DNA from: Atriophallophorus winterbourni | Lineage: Eukaryota > Platyhelminthes > Trematoda > Plagiorchiida > Microphallidae | DNA: 64,000 nucleotides | Reading direction: 5' to 3' | NCBI GenBank assembly: GCA_013407085.1 | Contig: JACCGJ010019054.1 | Span: 50,288 to 114,287, forward strand | Part shown: piece after piece, positions 11,293-23,669 of the stretch | How positions within the stretch are numbered: the first letter of the stretch is position 1 | How the letters are laid out: each line of letters opens with the position of its first letter | Notes under the pieces: generated by a model | Told to the model about the DNA's origin: nothing | The model's database searches: none | The model's input: only the letters and a program-made list of their open reading frames with translations | Translations under genes and position numbers: made by a program

Positions 11293-12875
11293 GTAAGAAA
11301 GATTTTATTCTGAATAGATTTTAAACACATATAATTAAAAAACCGGTTCACCAAATAGATTTAATCGCGTAAATTTGAATAGGTTTAGGTACATTTGCTA
11401 TGCTTAATTGTTTACATGTTAGGCAAATTCCAGTTTCCTAATTTGTTTAGTGGGAATGATGATTCATCGAACTTTTCATTATATTTACTACACCATGTGG
11501 ATTTGTGGAAATATATACTGCTGAAAATTAATTGATGCCGAAGCAGATGTTTTCTATTAACCAGCCAAAGGTTTTAGTTTTTCCATGGTCCAAAGAACGT
11601 GAATTACAAACATTTTGAAACATTACCCCTTTCTGAATGCTAAATGTGTGCGTCTAGATTGTGCAACGGCAAAATAGTGTTCCACTGTAATACAAGCTAA
11701 ACACAACATTCCTGGAAACTTTAACTGCCAAAATTCAATTTTTTCTCGGTAAACTCAAAGAAACTAATTTACATTACCGGTTGTGATATTTTCTCATATA
11801 AATTATTATATATTTTTTCCATTAATTCTGGCTGCAATATCCTTACACGAAATATTATCCGTTGAGGTCGCTATGTTTCATTGGAAAACAGTTTACAAGG
11901 AAGGCCATAACATATAGTCCAGATACAAACATTGTGAATCATTGCTACTTTTACGTACAATCAGTTATGCTGAACTTGTATTCAACAACTGACGGGGTGT
12001 GAATCACCTAATGGAGTTTAATCAATATTGTAGCCGAAATTATGTAACAGCATCTTGCAATAACCTTTGAAGAGAAGGCAAATTATAAATCACTTGATAA
12101 ATTCCCAGGTAATTACGCGAATTATTCTAAGTAATTTGCGTAATTTTGCATGACATGATACGTGAAAAATATATTTAAAATTTAAACAGCCCAAACTTGA
12201 ATAAAGTGTTTTGAATCGTTGACATTTCCACGCAGGATCGTGTTATAATACATGAGTGCTGCAATTGTGTATTTTATCATTGACTAACAGTTGGTTTATT
12301 GATCGGGCATGTGACATATTCTAGGGAGGAAATACGATAAATCACACTGGCAATTAACCTGCTTAATTCCAGCGTCTACTTGGTCATTGAACATAACTCT
12401 AGGACAGTTGATGCACGAGAATAATGCCACGCCGTAATATGTTCAGCCATCACACTATATGCCATGCATTAAACGTTAAACTTCTTTAATTCGCGTAAAG
12501 AAAGATAACGCAAATTAGGTAGGTCCTTAATCTAAATGTGGCATGAATTCCGGTCGTATGAAACTGCTTAAAGTTCGAACTTATATGACATTCGAAAGTA
12601 TTTCCAAAGTGAATTTTACTTTTGAATTTAAATGAAGTTGGAGGAGCTGCTGCTAATGCAGCTAACAAAAACATTTATTCTACAACTCATTTAAAAATGC
12701 ATAATTAAAAAACCAGTTTACCAAATCAATTTAGTAGTGTAAATTTCAATACTTTGGTATAGTTGCTATCCCTAATTGTAACATGTTATGCAAATTCCAG
12801 TTTGTTAATTAGTTTAGTGGGAATGATGATTTATCGAACATCTCATTATATTTTCTACTTCTACTCATACAAAAG

Positions 12876-12899
12876 GTACTCCGGTTGCTCCAGGATCAC
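12876..12899 (+). CDS. Candidate micro-exon, site B, 24 nt
   Basis: Acceptor CATACAAAAG, donor GTAAGT at 12900. Phase-1 reading gives TPVAPGS. Confidence 0.4.
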
Positions 12900-13317
12900 G
12901 TAAGTTTCATTTCACTATATGGGTTTCTGATTTCAATTTGTCTCGATAGACTCAAAGAAACTAATTTATTTTACCAGCTCTGATATGTTCTCATATATAG
13001 TATGATATATTGTTTCCATAATATCTGGCTCCAGTAACCTTACACGAAATATTTTCCGTTGATGGTTGCTTTGTTTGATTGTGCGACAGATTACAAGGAA
13101 GGCCATTACATATAGTCTGAATACCATCATAGTGAATCATTGCTACTTTTGCGTAGAATCAGTCATGCTAAACTCATATTCAACAACTGTCGGGGTGTGA
13201 ATCAACTGATGGAGTTTAATCAATATTGTAGTCGAAATAATTGTAACAGTCTAGAGTAACTGACAAACAGCATCTTGCAATAACCTTTGAAGGGAAAGCA
13301 ATCCATAAATCACTTGA

Positions 13318-13540
13318 TAAATTCACAGGTAATTACGCGAATTATCCTGAGTAATTTGCGTAATTTCACATGACAAGATACGTGAAAAATATATTTAAAA
13401 TTTAAACAGCCCAACCTTGAAAAAAGTGTTTTAAAATCCCGGTTAATTACGCGAATTATCCTGAGTAATTTGCGTAATTTCACATGACAAGATACGTAAA
13501 AAATATATTTAAAATTTAAACAGCCCAACCTTGAAAAATT
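13318..13540. repeat. Local ~110-bp tandem duplication inside a unit
   Basis: The block running from 'gaattatcctgagtaatttg' to 'cccaaccttgaaaa' occurs twice in a row, about 13336-13425 and 13449-13540. The same duplication is present at about 15.90-16.10 and 21.81-22.01 kb, so it predates the higher-order copies. Confidence 0.85.
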
Positions 13541-14209
13541 GCTTTGAATCGTTGACATTTCCATGTAGGTTCGAGTATAATACATGAGTGCTGCAATTGT
13601 GTATTTTCTCATTGACTAACAGTTGGTATATTGATCGAGCATGTGACATATTCTAGGGAGGAAAATCGTTCAATCACACGAGCAATAAACCTGCTTAATT
13701 CCTACCGTCTACTGGAGCATTGAACAAACCTCTAGGATAGTTGATGCACGAGAATAATGCCACGCCGTTATATGTTCAGCAATCACACTATATACGCCAT
13801 GCATTAAACGTTAAACATCATTAATTCACGCAAAGAAAGATAACGCAAATTAGTTAACTCCTTAATCTAAATTTGGCGTGAATTCCGGTGGTACGGATTT
13901 GCTTAAATTTCGAATTTAAATATGACATTTGAAACTTTTTCTAACGCGGATTTTACTTTTAAATTTAAATGAAGTTGGAGGAGCAGCTGCTAAAGCAGCT
14001 AACGAAACTTTTATTCTGCAACACATTTAAAAATGCATAATTAAAAAAAACAGTTTACCAAATAAATTTATTAGTGTAAATTTCAATACATTTGAGTATA
14101 GTTGCTATCCCTAATTGTAAACATGTTATGCAAATTCCAGTTTGTTAATTTGTTTAGTGGGAATGATGATTTATCGAAAATCTCATTATATTTTCTACTT
14201 CGTGTAAAG

Positions 14210-14248
14210 ATACTCAAGAAAATGGTGCTAAGTCACCTCCACCAAGAC
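14210..14248 (+). CDS. Candidate micro-exon, long form of site B, 39 nt
   Basis: Acceptor GTGTAAAG, donor GTAAGT at 14249. Phase-1 reading gives TQENGAKSPPPR. An inner AG (after ACTCAAG) would give a 30-nt exon in the same phase, so alternative acceptors would not break the frame. Confidence 0.4.
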
Positions 14249-15439
14249 GTAAGTTTCATTTCACCATATGGGATTCTGTTTTCAATTTGTCTCCGTAGAC
14301 TCAAACAAACTAATTTATATTACCAGCTGTGATATTTTCACAATATAGTATGATATATTGGTTCCTTAATTTCTAGCTGCAATAACCTTACACGAAATAT
14401 TATCCGTTAAGATCGCTTTGTTTTATTGTAATACAGTTTACACGGAAGGCCATCATATATAGCCTAAATACCATCAATGTGAATCATTGCTCCTTTTGCG
14501 TAGAATCATTTATGCTAAACTCATATCGGATTTGTCGTGGGAATTACCTGATGGAATTTAATCAATATTGCAGTCAAAATTATGAGTAACAGTCTAGAGT
14601 CACTGACAAACAGCATCTTTAAAAACCTTTGATTTGAAAGCAATTTATAAATCACTTGATAAATTCCCAGGTAATTATCTAAATTATCTTAAGTAAATTG
14701 CGTAATTTCACATGACAACAAACGTAAAAAAAATTTCAAATTAAAACAGCCCAGTCTTGAACACATTCTGTTGAATCGTTGATATTCCTATGTAGGATCG
14801 TGTTATAATACATGAGTGCTGCAGTTATGTTCTTTCTCGTTGACTAACATTTGGTTTCTTGATCGGGCATGTGACATATTCTAGGGAGGAAATACGATAA
14901 ATCACACTGGCAATTAACCTGCTTAATTCCAACGTCTACTTGGTCATTGAACATAACTCTAGGACAGTTGAGGCACGATAATAATGCCACGCCGTAATAT
15001 GTTCAGCCATCACACTATATGCCATGCAAAAAACGTTAAACTTCTTTAATTCGCGTAAAGAAAGATAACGCAAATTAGGTAGGTCCTTAATCTAAATGTG
15101 GCATGAATTCCGGTCGTATGAAACTGCTTAAAGTTCGAACTTATATGACATTTGAAAGTATTTCCAAAGTGAATTTTACTTTTGAATTTAAATGAAGTTG
15201 GAGGAGCTGCTGCTAATGCAGCTAACAAAAACATTTATTCTACAACTCATTTAAAAATGCATAATTAAAAAACCAGTTTACCAAATCAATTTAGTAGTGA
15301 AAAATTTCAATACATTTGAGTATTGTTGCTATCCCTAATTGTAAACATGTTATGCAAATTCCAGTTTGTTAATTAGTTTAGTGGGAATGATGATTTATCG
15401 AACATCTCATTATATTTTCTACTTCTACTCATACAAAAG

Positions 15440-15463
15440 GTACTCCGGTTGCTCCAGGATCAC
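15440..15463 (+). CDS. Candidate micro-exon, site B, 24 nt
   Basis: Duplicate of the 12876 exon (TPVAPGS) with both splice dinucleotides kept; donor GTAAGT at 15464. Confidence 0.38.
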
Positions 15464-16772
15464 GTAAGTTTTATTTCACTATATGGGTTTCTGATTTCAA
15501 TTTGTCTCGATAGACTCAAAGAAACTAATTTATTTTACCAGCTCTGATATGTTCTCATATATAGTATGATATATTGTTTCCATAATATCTGGCTCCAGTA
15601 ACCTTACACGAAATATTTTCCGTTGATGGTTGCTTTGTTTGATTGTGCGACAGATTACAAGGAAGGCCATTACATATAGTCTGAATACCATCATAGTGAA
15701 TCATTGCTACTTTTGCGTAGAATCAGTCATGCTAAACTCATATTCAACAACTGTCGGGGTGTGAATCAACTGATGGAGTTTAATCAATATTGTAGTCGAA
15801 ATTAATGTAACAGTCTAGAGTAACTGACAAACAGCATCTTGCAATAACCTTTGAAGTGAAAGCAATCCATAAATCACTTGATAAATTCACAGGTAATTAC
15901 GCGAATTATCCTGAGTAATTTGCGTAATTTCACATGACAAGATACGTGAAAAATATATTTAAAATTTAAACAGCCCAACCTTGAAAAAAGTGTTTTAAAA
16001 TCCCGGTTAATTACGCGAATTATCCTGAGTAATTTGCGTAATTTCACATGACAAGATACGTAAAAAATATATTTAAAATTTAAACAGCCCAACCTTGAAA
16101 AATTGCTTTGAATCGTTGACATTTCCATGTAGGTTCGAGTATAATACATGAGTGCTGCAATTGTGTATTTTCTCATTGACTAACAGTTGGTATATTGATC
16201 GAGCATGTGACATATTCTAGGGAGGAAAATCGTTCAATCACACGAGCAATAAACCTGCTTAATTCCTACCGTCTACTGGAGCATTGAACAAACCTCTAGG
16301 ATAGTTGATGCACGAGAATAATGCCACGCCGTTATATGTTCAGCAATCACACTATATACGCCATGCATTAAACGTTAAACATCATTAATTCACGCAAAGA
16401 AAGATAACGCAAATTAGTTAACTCCTTAATCTAAATTTGGCGTGAATTCCGGTGGTACGGATTTGCTTAAATTTCGAATTTAAATATGACATTTGAAACT
16501 TTTTCTAACGCGGATTTTACTTTTAAATTTAAATGAAGTTGGAGGAGCAGCTGCTAAAGCAGCTAACGAAACTTTTATTCTGCAACACATTTAAAAATGC
16601 ATAATTAAAAAAACAATTTACCAAATAAATTTATTAGTGTAAATTTCAATACATTTGAGTATAGTTGCTATCCCTAATTGTAAACATGTTATGCAAATTC
16701 CAGTTTGTTAATTTGTTTAGTGGGAATGATGATTTATCGAAAATCTCATTATATTTTCTACTTCGTGTAAAG

Positions 16773-16811
16773 ATACTCAAGAAAATGGTGCTAAGTCACC
16801 TCCACCAAGAC
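16773..16811 (+). CDS. Candidate micro-exon, long form of site B, 39 nt
   Basis: Duplicate of the 14210 exon (TQENGAKSPPPR); donor GTAAGT at 16812. Confidence 0.38.
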
Positions 16812-17405
16812 GTAAGTTTCATTTCACCATATGGGATTCTGTTTTCAATTTGTCTCCGTAGACTCAAACAAACTAATTTATATTACCAGCTGTGATATTT
16901 TCACAATATAGTATGATATATTGGTTCCTTAATTTCTAGCTGCAATAACCTTACACGAAATATTATCCGTTAAGATCGCTTTGTTTTATTGTAATACAGT
17001 TTACACGGAAGGCCATCATATATAGCCTAAATACCATCAATGTGAATCATTGCTCCTTTTGCGTAGAATCATTTATGCTAAACTCATATCGGATTTGTCG
17101 TGGGAATTACCTGATGGAATTTAATCAATATTGCAGTCAAAATTATGAGTAACAGTCTAGAGTCACTGACAAACAGCATCTTTAAAAACCTTTGATTTGA
17201 AAGCAATTTATAAATCACTTGATAAATTCCCAGGTAATTATCTAAATTATATCAAGTAAATTGCGTAATTTCACATGACAACAAACGTAAAAAAATTTCA
17301 AATTAAAACAGCCCAGTTTTGAACACATTCTGTTGAATCGTTGATATTTCTATGTAGGATCGTGTTATAATCAGAGTAGAATACCATTCCGAAACGCTAA
17401 AATCT

Positions 17406-17450
17406 CACCGGAAGCACAGGACCGGTTTCGAGGTTTTTGCCTCTCATCAG
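17406..17450 (-). ncRNA. Hammerhead-ribozyme-like motif, satellite monomer 1
   Basis: Read on the minus strand: CTGATGA (17450-17444), stem II GAGG/CCTC closed by CAAAAA, GAAA (17429-17426), then stem III CCGG/CCGG with a 10-nt loop extended by the A15.1-U16.1 pair. The core and stems II and III match the hammerhead consensus exactly. The base after U16.1 is G (17406), where an active ribozyme needs A, C or U, and stem I is poorly paired. So the fold is convincing but cleavage is doubtful. Confidence 0.7.
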
Positions 17451-17476
17451 CTATGCGTATCCGCTGGACTCTTCGC

Positions 17477-17541
17477 GTTTCGAACTAGTATTTGTGTAGA
17501 CGGATGGCGTAATAAGAACTGGAGTTCTCGTCTACTCGCTA
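17477..17541 (-). promoter_or_regulatory. Possible RNA polymerase III internal promoter (box A and box B-like)
   Basis: On the minus strand TAGCGAGTAGACG (17541-17529) resembles box A and AGTTCGAAACG (around 17486-17476) resembles box B (GGTTCGANNCC). The gap of about 43 nt and the position upstream of the hammerhead fit a SINE-like satellite. Repeated in monomers 2 and 3 at +257 and about +515. Box matches are imperfect. Confidence 0.4.
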
Positions 17542-17662
17542 CTTCATAAGTAGCTGAAGGGACTAAACTAGGCCCCAACTGATCCAACGGCGTATTGCCG
17601 CGAGGGTTATTACAACCCCAGGATAGATCAGAGTAGAATACCATTCCGAAACGCTAAAATCT

Positions 17663-17707
17663 CACCGGAAGCACAGGACCGGTTTCGAGGTTTTTGCCTC
17701 TCATCAG
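17663..17707 (-). ncRNA. Hammerhead-ribozyme-like motif, satellite monomer 2
   Basis: Same core and stems as monomer 1, with one stem I change (CAAAG instead of CATAG before CTGATGA). It has the same G at the cleavage position. Confidence 0.68.
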
Positions 17708-17919
17708 CTTTGCGTATCCGCTGGACTCTTCGCGTTTCGAACTAGTATTTGTGTAGACGGATGGCGTAATGTGAACTGAAGTTCTCGTCTACTCGCTACT
17801 TTATAAGTAGCTGAAGGGCCTAAACTAAGCCCCAACTGATCCAACGGCGTATTGCCGCGAGGGTTATTACAACCCCAGGATAGATCAGAGTAGAATACCA
17901 TTCCGAAACGCTAAAATCT

Positions 17920-17966
17920 CACCGGAAGCACAGGACCGGTTTCGAGGTTTTTTTGCCTCTCATCAG
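17920..17966 (-). ncRNA. Hammerhead-ribozyme-like motif, satellite monomer 3
   Basis: Same as monomer 1 except that the stem II loop has two more A residues. The stem itself is unchanged, which fits a loop that tolerates length variation. Confidence 0.68.
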
Positions 17967-18777
17967 CTATGCGTATCCGCTGGACTCTTCGCGTTTCGAA
18001 CTAGTATTTGTGTAGACGGATGGCGTAATAAGAACTGAAGTTCTCGTCTACTCGCTACTTTATAAGTAGCTGAAGGGACTAAACTAAGCCCCAACTGATC
18101 CAACGGCGTATTGCCGCGAGGGTTATTACAACCCCAGGATAGAGTGCTGCAGTTATGTTCTTTCTCGTTGACTAACATTTGGTTTCTTGATCGGGCATGT
18201 GACATATTCTAGGGAGGAAAAACGATAAATCACACTGGCAATTAACCTGCTTAATTCCAGCGTCTACTTGGTCAATTAAACATGACTCTAGGACAGTTGA
18301 TGCAGGAGAATAATGCCACGCCGTTATATGTTCAGCCATCACACTATAAACCTGGTATTAAACGTTAAACATCTTTAATTTACGCAAAGAAAGATAACGC
18401 AAATTTGTTAAGTCCTTAATCTAAATTTGGCGTGAATTCCGGTCGTATGAAACTGCTTTAAGTTCGAACTTATATGATATTCAAAAATATTTCTGAGGTG
18501 TATTTTACTTTTAAATTTAAATGGAGTTAGAGGAGCTGCTGCTATGAAGCTCACAAAACTTTTATTCTGCAACACATTTGAAAATGCATAAATAAAAAAC
18601 CAGTTTACCAAATCAATTAAGTAGTGTAAATTTCAATACATTTGAGTATCGTTGCTTTCCCTAAATGTAAACATGTTATGCAAATTCCAGTTGGTTAATT
18701 TGTTTAGTGGAAATGATGATTTATCGAACATCTCATTTTATTTTCTACTTCTACTCATACAAATGGTCCTCCGGTAG

Positions 18778-18789
18778 CTCCAAGATCAC
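18778..18789 (+). CDS. Possible 12-nt micro-exon (site B with shifted acceptor)
   Basis: The usual acceptor is mutated (AAATG instead of AAAAG). An inner AG (CCGGTAG) would give a 12-nt exon before GTAAGT, still phase 1, encoding PRS between split codons. Confidence 0.22.
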
Positions 18790-19740
18790 GTAAGTTTCAT
18801 TTCACTATATGTGATTCTGTTTTCAATTTGTCTCGGTAGATTCAAAGAAACTAATTTATATTACCAGCTGTGATATTTTCTCATATATACTATGGCTCCA
18901 ATAACCTTACACGAAATATTTTCCTTTGAGGTCGCTTTGTTTTATTGTAATACATTCTACAAGGAGAGCCATCATATATAGCCCAAATACCATCAATGTG
19001 AAACATTGCTACTTTTGCGTAGAATCAGTTATGCTAAACTCGTAATCAACAACTGTCGACCTCTATCGGATTTGTCGTCGGATTCACCTGATGGAATTTA
19101 ATCAATATTGCAGTCGAAATTGATGTAACAGTCTAGAGTCACTGACAAACAGCATCTTTAAAAACCTTTGATTTGAAAGCAATTAATAAATCACTTGATT
19201 AATTCCCAGGTAATTACCCGAATTATCTTAAGTACATTGCGTAATTTCACATGACAACAAACGTAAAAAATGTATTTCAAATTAAAACAGCCCAGTCTTG
19301 AACACATTGTGTTGAATCGTTGACATCTACATGTAGGATCGTGTTATAATACATGAGTGCTGCAGTTATGTTCTTTCTCGTTGACTAACAGTTGGTTTAT
19401 TGATCGGGCATGTGACATATTCTAGGGAGGAAATACGATAAATCACACTGGCAGTTAACCTGCTTAATTCCTACCGTCTACTTGGTCATTGAACATATCT
19501 CTAGGACAGTTGATGCACGAGAATAATGCCACGCCGTTATATGTTCAGCCATCACACTATATACCATGCATTAAACGTTAAACATCTTCAATTCGCGCAA
19601 AGAAAGATAACGCAAATTAGTTAAGTCCTTAACCTAAATTTGGCGTGAATTCCGGTCGTGTGAAACTGTTTAATTTCGAATTTAAATATGACATTTGAAA
19701 AGGTTTCTGATGTGTATTTTACTTTTAACTTTAAATGAAG

Positions 19741-19764
19741 CTAAAAAACCTGCTGCCGCTCAAG
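19741..19764 (+). CDS. Candidate micro-exon, site A, 24 nt
   Basis: Duplicate of the 11269 exon (KKPAAAQ); acceptor AAATGAAG, donor GTAAGA at 19765. Confidence 0.4.
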
Positions 19765-21350
19765 GTAAGACAGATTTTATTCTTAATAGATTTTAAACAC
19801 ATATAATTAAAAAACCGGTTCACCAAATAGATTTAATCGCGTAAATTTGAATAGGTTTAGGTACATTTGCTATGCTTAATTGTTTACATGTTAGGCAAAT
19901 TCCAGTTTCCTAATTTGTTTAGTGGGAATGATGATTCATCGAACTTTTCATTATATTCACTACACCATGTGGATTTGTGGAGATATATACTGCTGAAAAT
20001 TAATTGATGCCGAAGCAGATGTTTTCTATTAACCAGCCAAAGGTTTTAGTTTTTCCATGGTCCAAAGAACGTGAATTACAAACATTTTGAAACATTACCC
20101 CTTTCTGAATGCTAAATGTGTGCGTCTAGATTGTGCAACGGCAAAATAGTGTTCCACTGTAAAACAAGCTAAACACAACATTCCTGGAAACTTTAACTGC
20201 CAAAATTCAATTTTTTCTCAGTAAGCTCAAAGAAACTAATTTACATTACCGGTTGTGATATTTTCTCATATAAATTATTATATATTTTTTCCATTAATTC
20301 TGGCTGCAATATCCTTACACGAAATATTATCCGTTGAGGTCGCTATGTTTCATTGGAAAACAGTTTACAAGGAAGGCCATAACATATAGTCCAGATACAA
20401 ACATTGTGAATCATTGCTACTTTTACGTACAATCAGTTATGCTGAACTTGTATTCAACGACTGACGGGGTGTGAATCACCTAATGGAGTTTAATCAATAT
20501 TGTAGCCGAAATTATGTAACAGCATCTTGCAATAACCTTTGAAGAGAAGGCAAATTATAAATCACTTGATAAATTCCCAGGTAATTACGCGAATTATTCT
20601 AAGTAATTTGCGTAATTTTGCATGACATGATACGTGAAAAATATATTTAAAATTTAAACAGCCCAAACTTGAATAAAGTGTTTTGAATCGTTGACATTTT
20701 CACGCAGGATCGTGTTATAATACATGAGTGCTGCAATTGTGTATTTTATCATTGACTAACAGTTGGTTTATTGATCGGGCATGTGACATATTCTAGGGAG
20801 GAAATACGATAAATCACACTGGCAATTAACCTGCTTAATTCCAGCGTCTACTTGGTCATTGAACATAACTCTAGGACAGTTGATGCACGAGAATAATGCC
20901 ACGCCGTAATATGTTCAGCCATCACACTATATGCCATGCATTAAACGTTAAACTTCTTTAATTCGCGTGAAGAAAGATAACGCAAATTAGGTAGGTCCTT
21001 AATCTAAATGTGGCATGAATTCCGGTCGTATGAAACTGCTTAAAGTTCGAACTTATATGACATTTGAAAGTATTTCCAAAGTGAATTTTACTTTTGAATT
21101 TAAATGAAGTTGGAGGAGCTGCTGCTAATGCAGCTAACAAAAACATTTATTCTACAACTCATTTAAAAATGCATAATTAAAAAACCAGTTTACCAAATCA
21201 ATTTAGTAGTGTAAATTTCAATACATTTGAGTATAGTTGCTATCCCTAATTGTAAACATGTTATGCAAATTCCAGTTTGTTAATTAGTTTAGTGGGAATG
21301 ATGATTTATCGAACATCTCATTATATTTTCTACTTCTACTCATACAAAAG

Positions 21351-21374
21351 GTACTCCGGTTGCTCCAGGATCAC
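21351..21374 (+). CDS. Candidate micro-exon, site B, 24 nt
   Basis: Acceptor CATACAAAAG, donor GTAAGT at 21375; TPVAPGS, as at 12876. Confidence 0.38.
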
Positions 21375-22682
21375 GTAAGTTTCATTTCACTATATGGGTT
21401 TCTGATTTCAATTTGTCTCGATAGACTCAAAGAAACTAATTTATTTTACCAGCTCTGATATGTTCTCATATATAGTATGATATATTGTTTCCATAATATC
21501 TGGCTCCAGTAACCTTACACGAAATATTTTCCGTTGATGGTTGCTTTGTTTGATTGTGCGACAGTTTACAAGGAAGGCCATTACATATAGTCTGAATACC
21601 ATCATAGTGAATCATTGCTACTTTTGCGTAGAATCAGTCATGCTAAACTCATATTCAACAACTGTCGGGGTGTGAATCAACTGATGGAGTTTAATCAATA
21701 TTGTAGTCGAAATTAATGTAACAGTCTAGAGTAACTGACAAACAGCATCTTGCAATAACCTTTGAAGGGAAAGCAATCCATAAATCACTTGATAAATTCA
21801 CAGGTAATTACGCGAATTATCCTGAGTAATTTGCGTAATTTCACATGACAAGATACGTGAAAAATATATTTAAAATTTAAACAGCCCAACCTTGAAAAAA
21901 GTGTTTTAAAATCCCGGTTAATTACGCGAATTATCCTGAGTAATTTGCGTAATTTCACATGACAAGATACGTAAAAAATATATTTAAAATTTAAACAGCC
22001 CAACCTTGAAAAATTGTTTGAATCGTTGACATTTCCATGTAGGTTCGTGTATAATACATGAGTGCTGCAATTGTGTATTTTCTCATTGACTAACAGTTGG
22101 TATATTGATCGAGCATGTGACATATTCTAGGGAGGAAAATCGTTCAATCACACGAGCAATAAACCTGCTTAATTCCTACCGTCTACTGGAGCATTGAACA
22201 AACCTCTAGGATAGTTGATGCACGAGAATAATGCCACGCCGTTATATGTTCAGCCATCACACTATATACGCCATGCATTAAACGTTAAACATCATTAATT
22301 CACGCAAAGAAAGATAACGCAAATTAGTTAACTCCTTAATCTAAATTTGGCGTGAATTCCGGTGGTACGGATTTGCTTAAATTTCGAATTTAAATATGAC
22401 ATTTGAAACTTTTTCTAACGCGGATTTTACTTTTAAATTTAAATGAAGTTGGAGGAGCAGCTGCTAAAGCAGCTAACGAAACTTTTATTCTGCAACACAT
22501 TTAAAAATGCATAATTAAAAAAACAATTTACCAAATAAATTTATTAGTGTAAATTTCAATACATTTGAGTATAGTTGCTATCCCTAATTGTAAACATGTT
22601 ATGCAAATTCCAGTTTGTTAATTTGTTTAGTGGGAATGATGATTTATCGAAAATCTCATTATATTTTCTACTTCGTGTAAAG

Positions 22683-22721
22683 ATACTCAAGAAAATGGTG
22701 CTAATTCACTTCCACCAAGAC
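22683..22721 (+). CDS. Candidate micro-exon, long form of site B, 39 nt
   Basis: Same splice sites as 14210; reads TQENGANSLPPR. Two of its three base changes against the 14210 copy are amino-acid replacements (K to N, P to L), while the flanks barely change. Confidence 0.4.
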
Positions 22722-23669
22722 GTAAGTTTCATTTCACCATATGGGATTCTGTTTTCAATTTGTCTCGGTAGACTCAAACAAACTAATTTATATTACCAGC
22801 TGTGATATTTTCTCAATATAGTATGATATATTGGTTCCTTAATTTCTAGCTGCAATAACCTTACACGAAATATTATCCGTTAAGATCGCTTTGTTTTATT
22901 GTAATACAGTTTACACGGAAGGCCATCATATATAGCCTAAATACCATCAATGTGAATCATTGCTCCTTTTGCGTAGAATCAGTTATGCTAAACTCATATC
23001 GGATTTGTCGTGGGAATGACCTGATGGAATTTAATCAATATTGCAGTCGAAATTATGAGTAACAGTCTAGAGTCACTGACAAACAGCATCTTTAAAAACC
23101 TTTGATTTGAAAGCAATTTATAAATCACTTGATAAATTCCCAGGTAATTATCTAAATTATCTTAAGTAAATTGCGTAATTTTACATGACAACAAACGTAA
23201 AACAATTTCAAATTAAAACAGCCCAGTCTTGAACACATTCTGTTGAATCGTTGATATTTCTATGTATGGTCGTGTTATACTACATGAGTGCTGCAGCTAT
23301 GTTCTTTCTCGTTGACTAACAGTTGGTTTATTGATCGGGCATGTGACATATTCTAGGGAGGAAAAACGGTGAATCACACTGGCAATTAACCTGCTTAATT
23401 CCAGCGTCTACTTGGTCATTTAACATACCTCTAGTACAGTTGATGCCCGAGAATAATGCCAGGCCGTTATATGTTCAGCCATCACAATATATGCCATGTA
23501 TTAAACGTTAAACATCTTTAATTCGCGCGAAGAAAGATAACGCAAATTAGTTAGGTCCTTAATCTAAATTTGGCATGAATTCCGGTTGTATGAAACTGCT
23601 TTAATTTCGAACCTATATGATATTTAAAAATATCTCTAACGTGTATTTTACTTTTAACTTTAAATGAAG

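Larger units (their letters stand above)
10960..14800. repeat. Higher-order repeat, copy 1 of the 8.47-kb-offset pair
   Basis: Nearly identical to about 19435-23275 (offset about 8472). It includes the 11269 site A, the 12876 and 14210 site B copies and a local direct duplication near 13.32-13.54 kb. Base-level edges were not determined. Confidence 0.8.
12310..14806. repeat. Higher-order repeat of ~2.56 kb, copy 1
   Basis: Two array units that are repeated directly as 14873-17370 (offset about 2563) with only scattered differences, and again at about 20780-23275. This points to recent unequal exchange or segmental amplification on top of the old 1.2-kb array. Confidence 0.85.
14873..17370. 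repeat. Higher-order repeat of ~2.56 kb, copy 2
   Basis: Direct copy of 12310-14806; it ends exactly where the 257-bp satellite interrupts the array at 17371. Confidence 0.85.
17371..18142 (-). repeat. Satellite insert: three tandem 257-259 bp monomers with hammerhead-like core
   Basis: Monomers start at 17371, 17628 and 17885 with the shared beginning TCAGAGTAGAATACC. They are nearly identical; the third is 2 bases longer because of extra T residues in the hairpin loop. They are more GC-rich than the array and interrupt one unit between GTTATAAT and AGTGCTGCAG, replacing about 4-5 bases. On the minus strand each monomer carries, in order, a box A-like motif, a box B-like motif and a hammerhead-like fold. 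Schistosome SM-alpha-type satellites combine a pol III promoter and a hammerhead in the same way; membership in that family is inferred, not tested. Confidence 0.9.
19435..23275. repeat. Higher-order repeat, copy 2 of the 8.47-kb-offset pair
   Basis: Near-identical copy of about 10960-14800, including the intact site A at 19741 and long site B at 22683. Confidence 0.8.

Noticed and set aside
12486..12674. Repeated minus-strand ORF starting MFLLAALAAAPPTS, resembling a signal peptide (also near 15046, 20958 and 35948)
   Set aside because: It is the antisense of the GGAAAN site A window; it lies in recently duplicated blocks, is not kept in diverged units, and splice-like signals favour the plus strand.
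14102..14332. Repeated plus-strand ORF of about 76 codons starting MLSLIVNMLCKFQF
   Set aside because: It spans conserved intron sequence, reads through the GTAAGT donor and is broken in most units. Its recurrence follows from DNA duplication.
17447..17644. Minus-strand ORF of 65 codons repeated in each satellite monomer
   Set aside because: Monomer length (257) is not a multiple of three and the ORF overlaps the hammerhead-like fold; a non-coding explanation is better.
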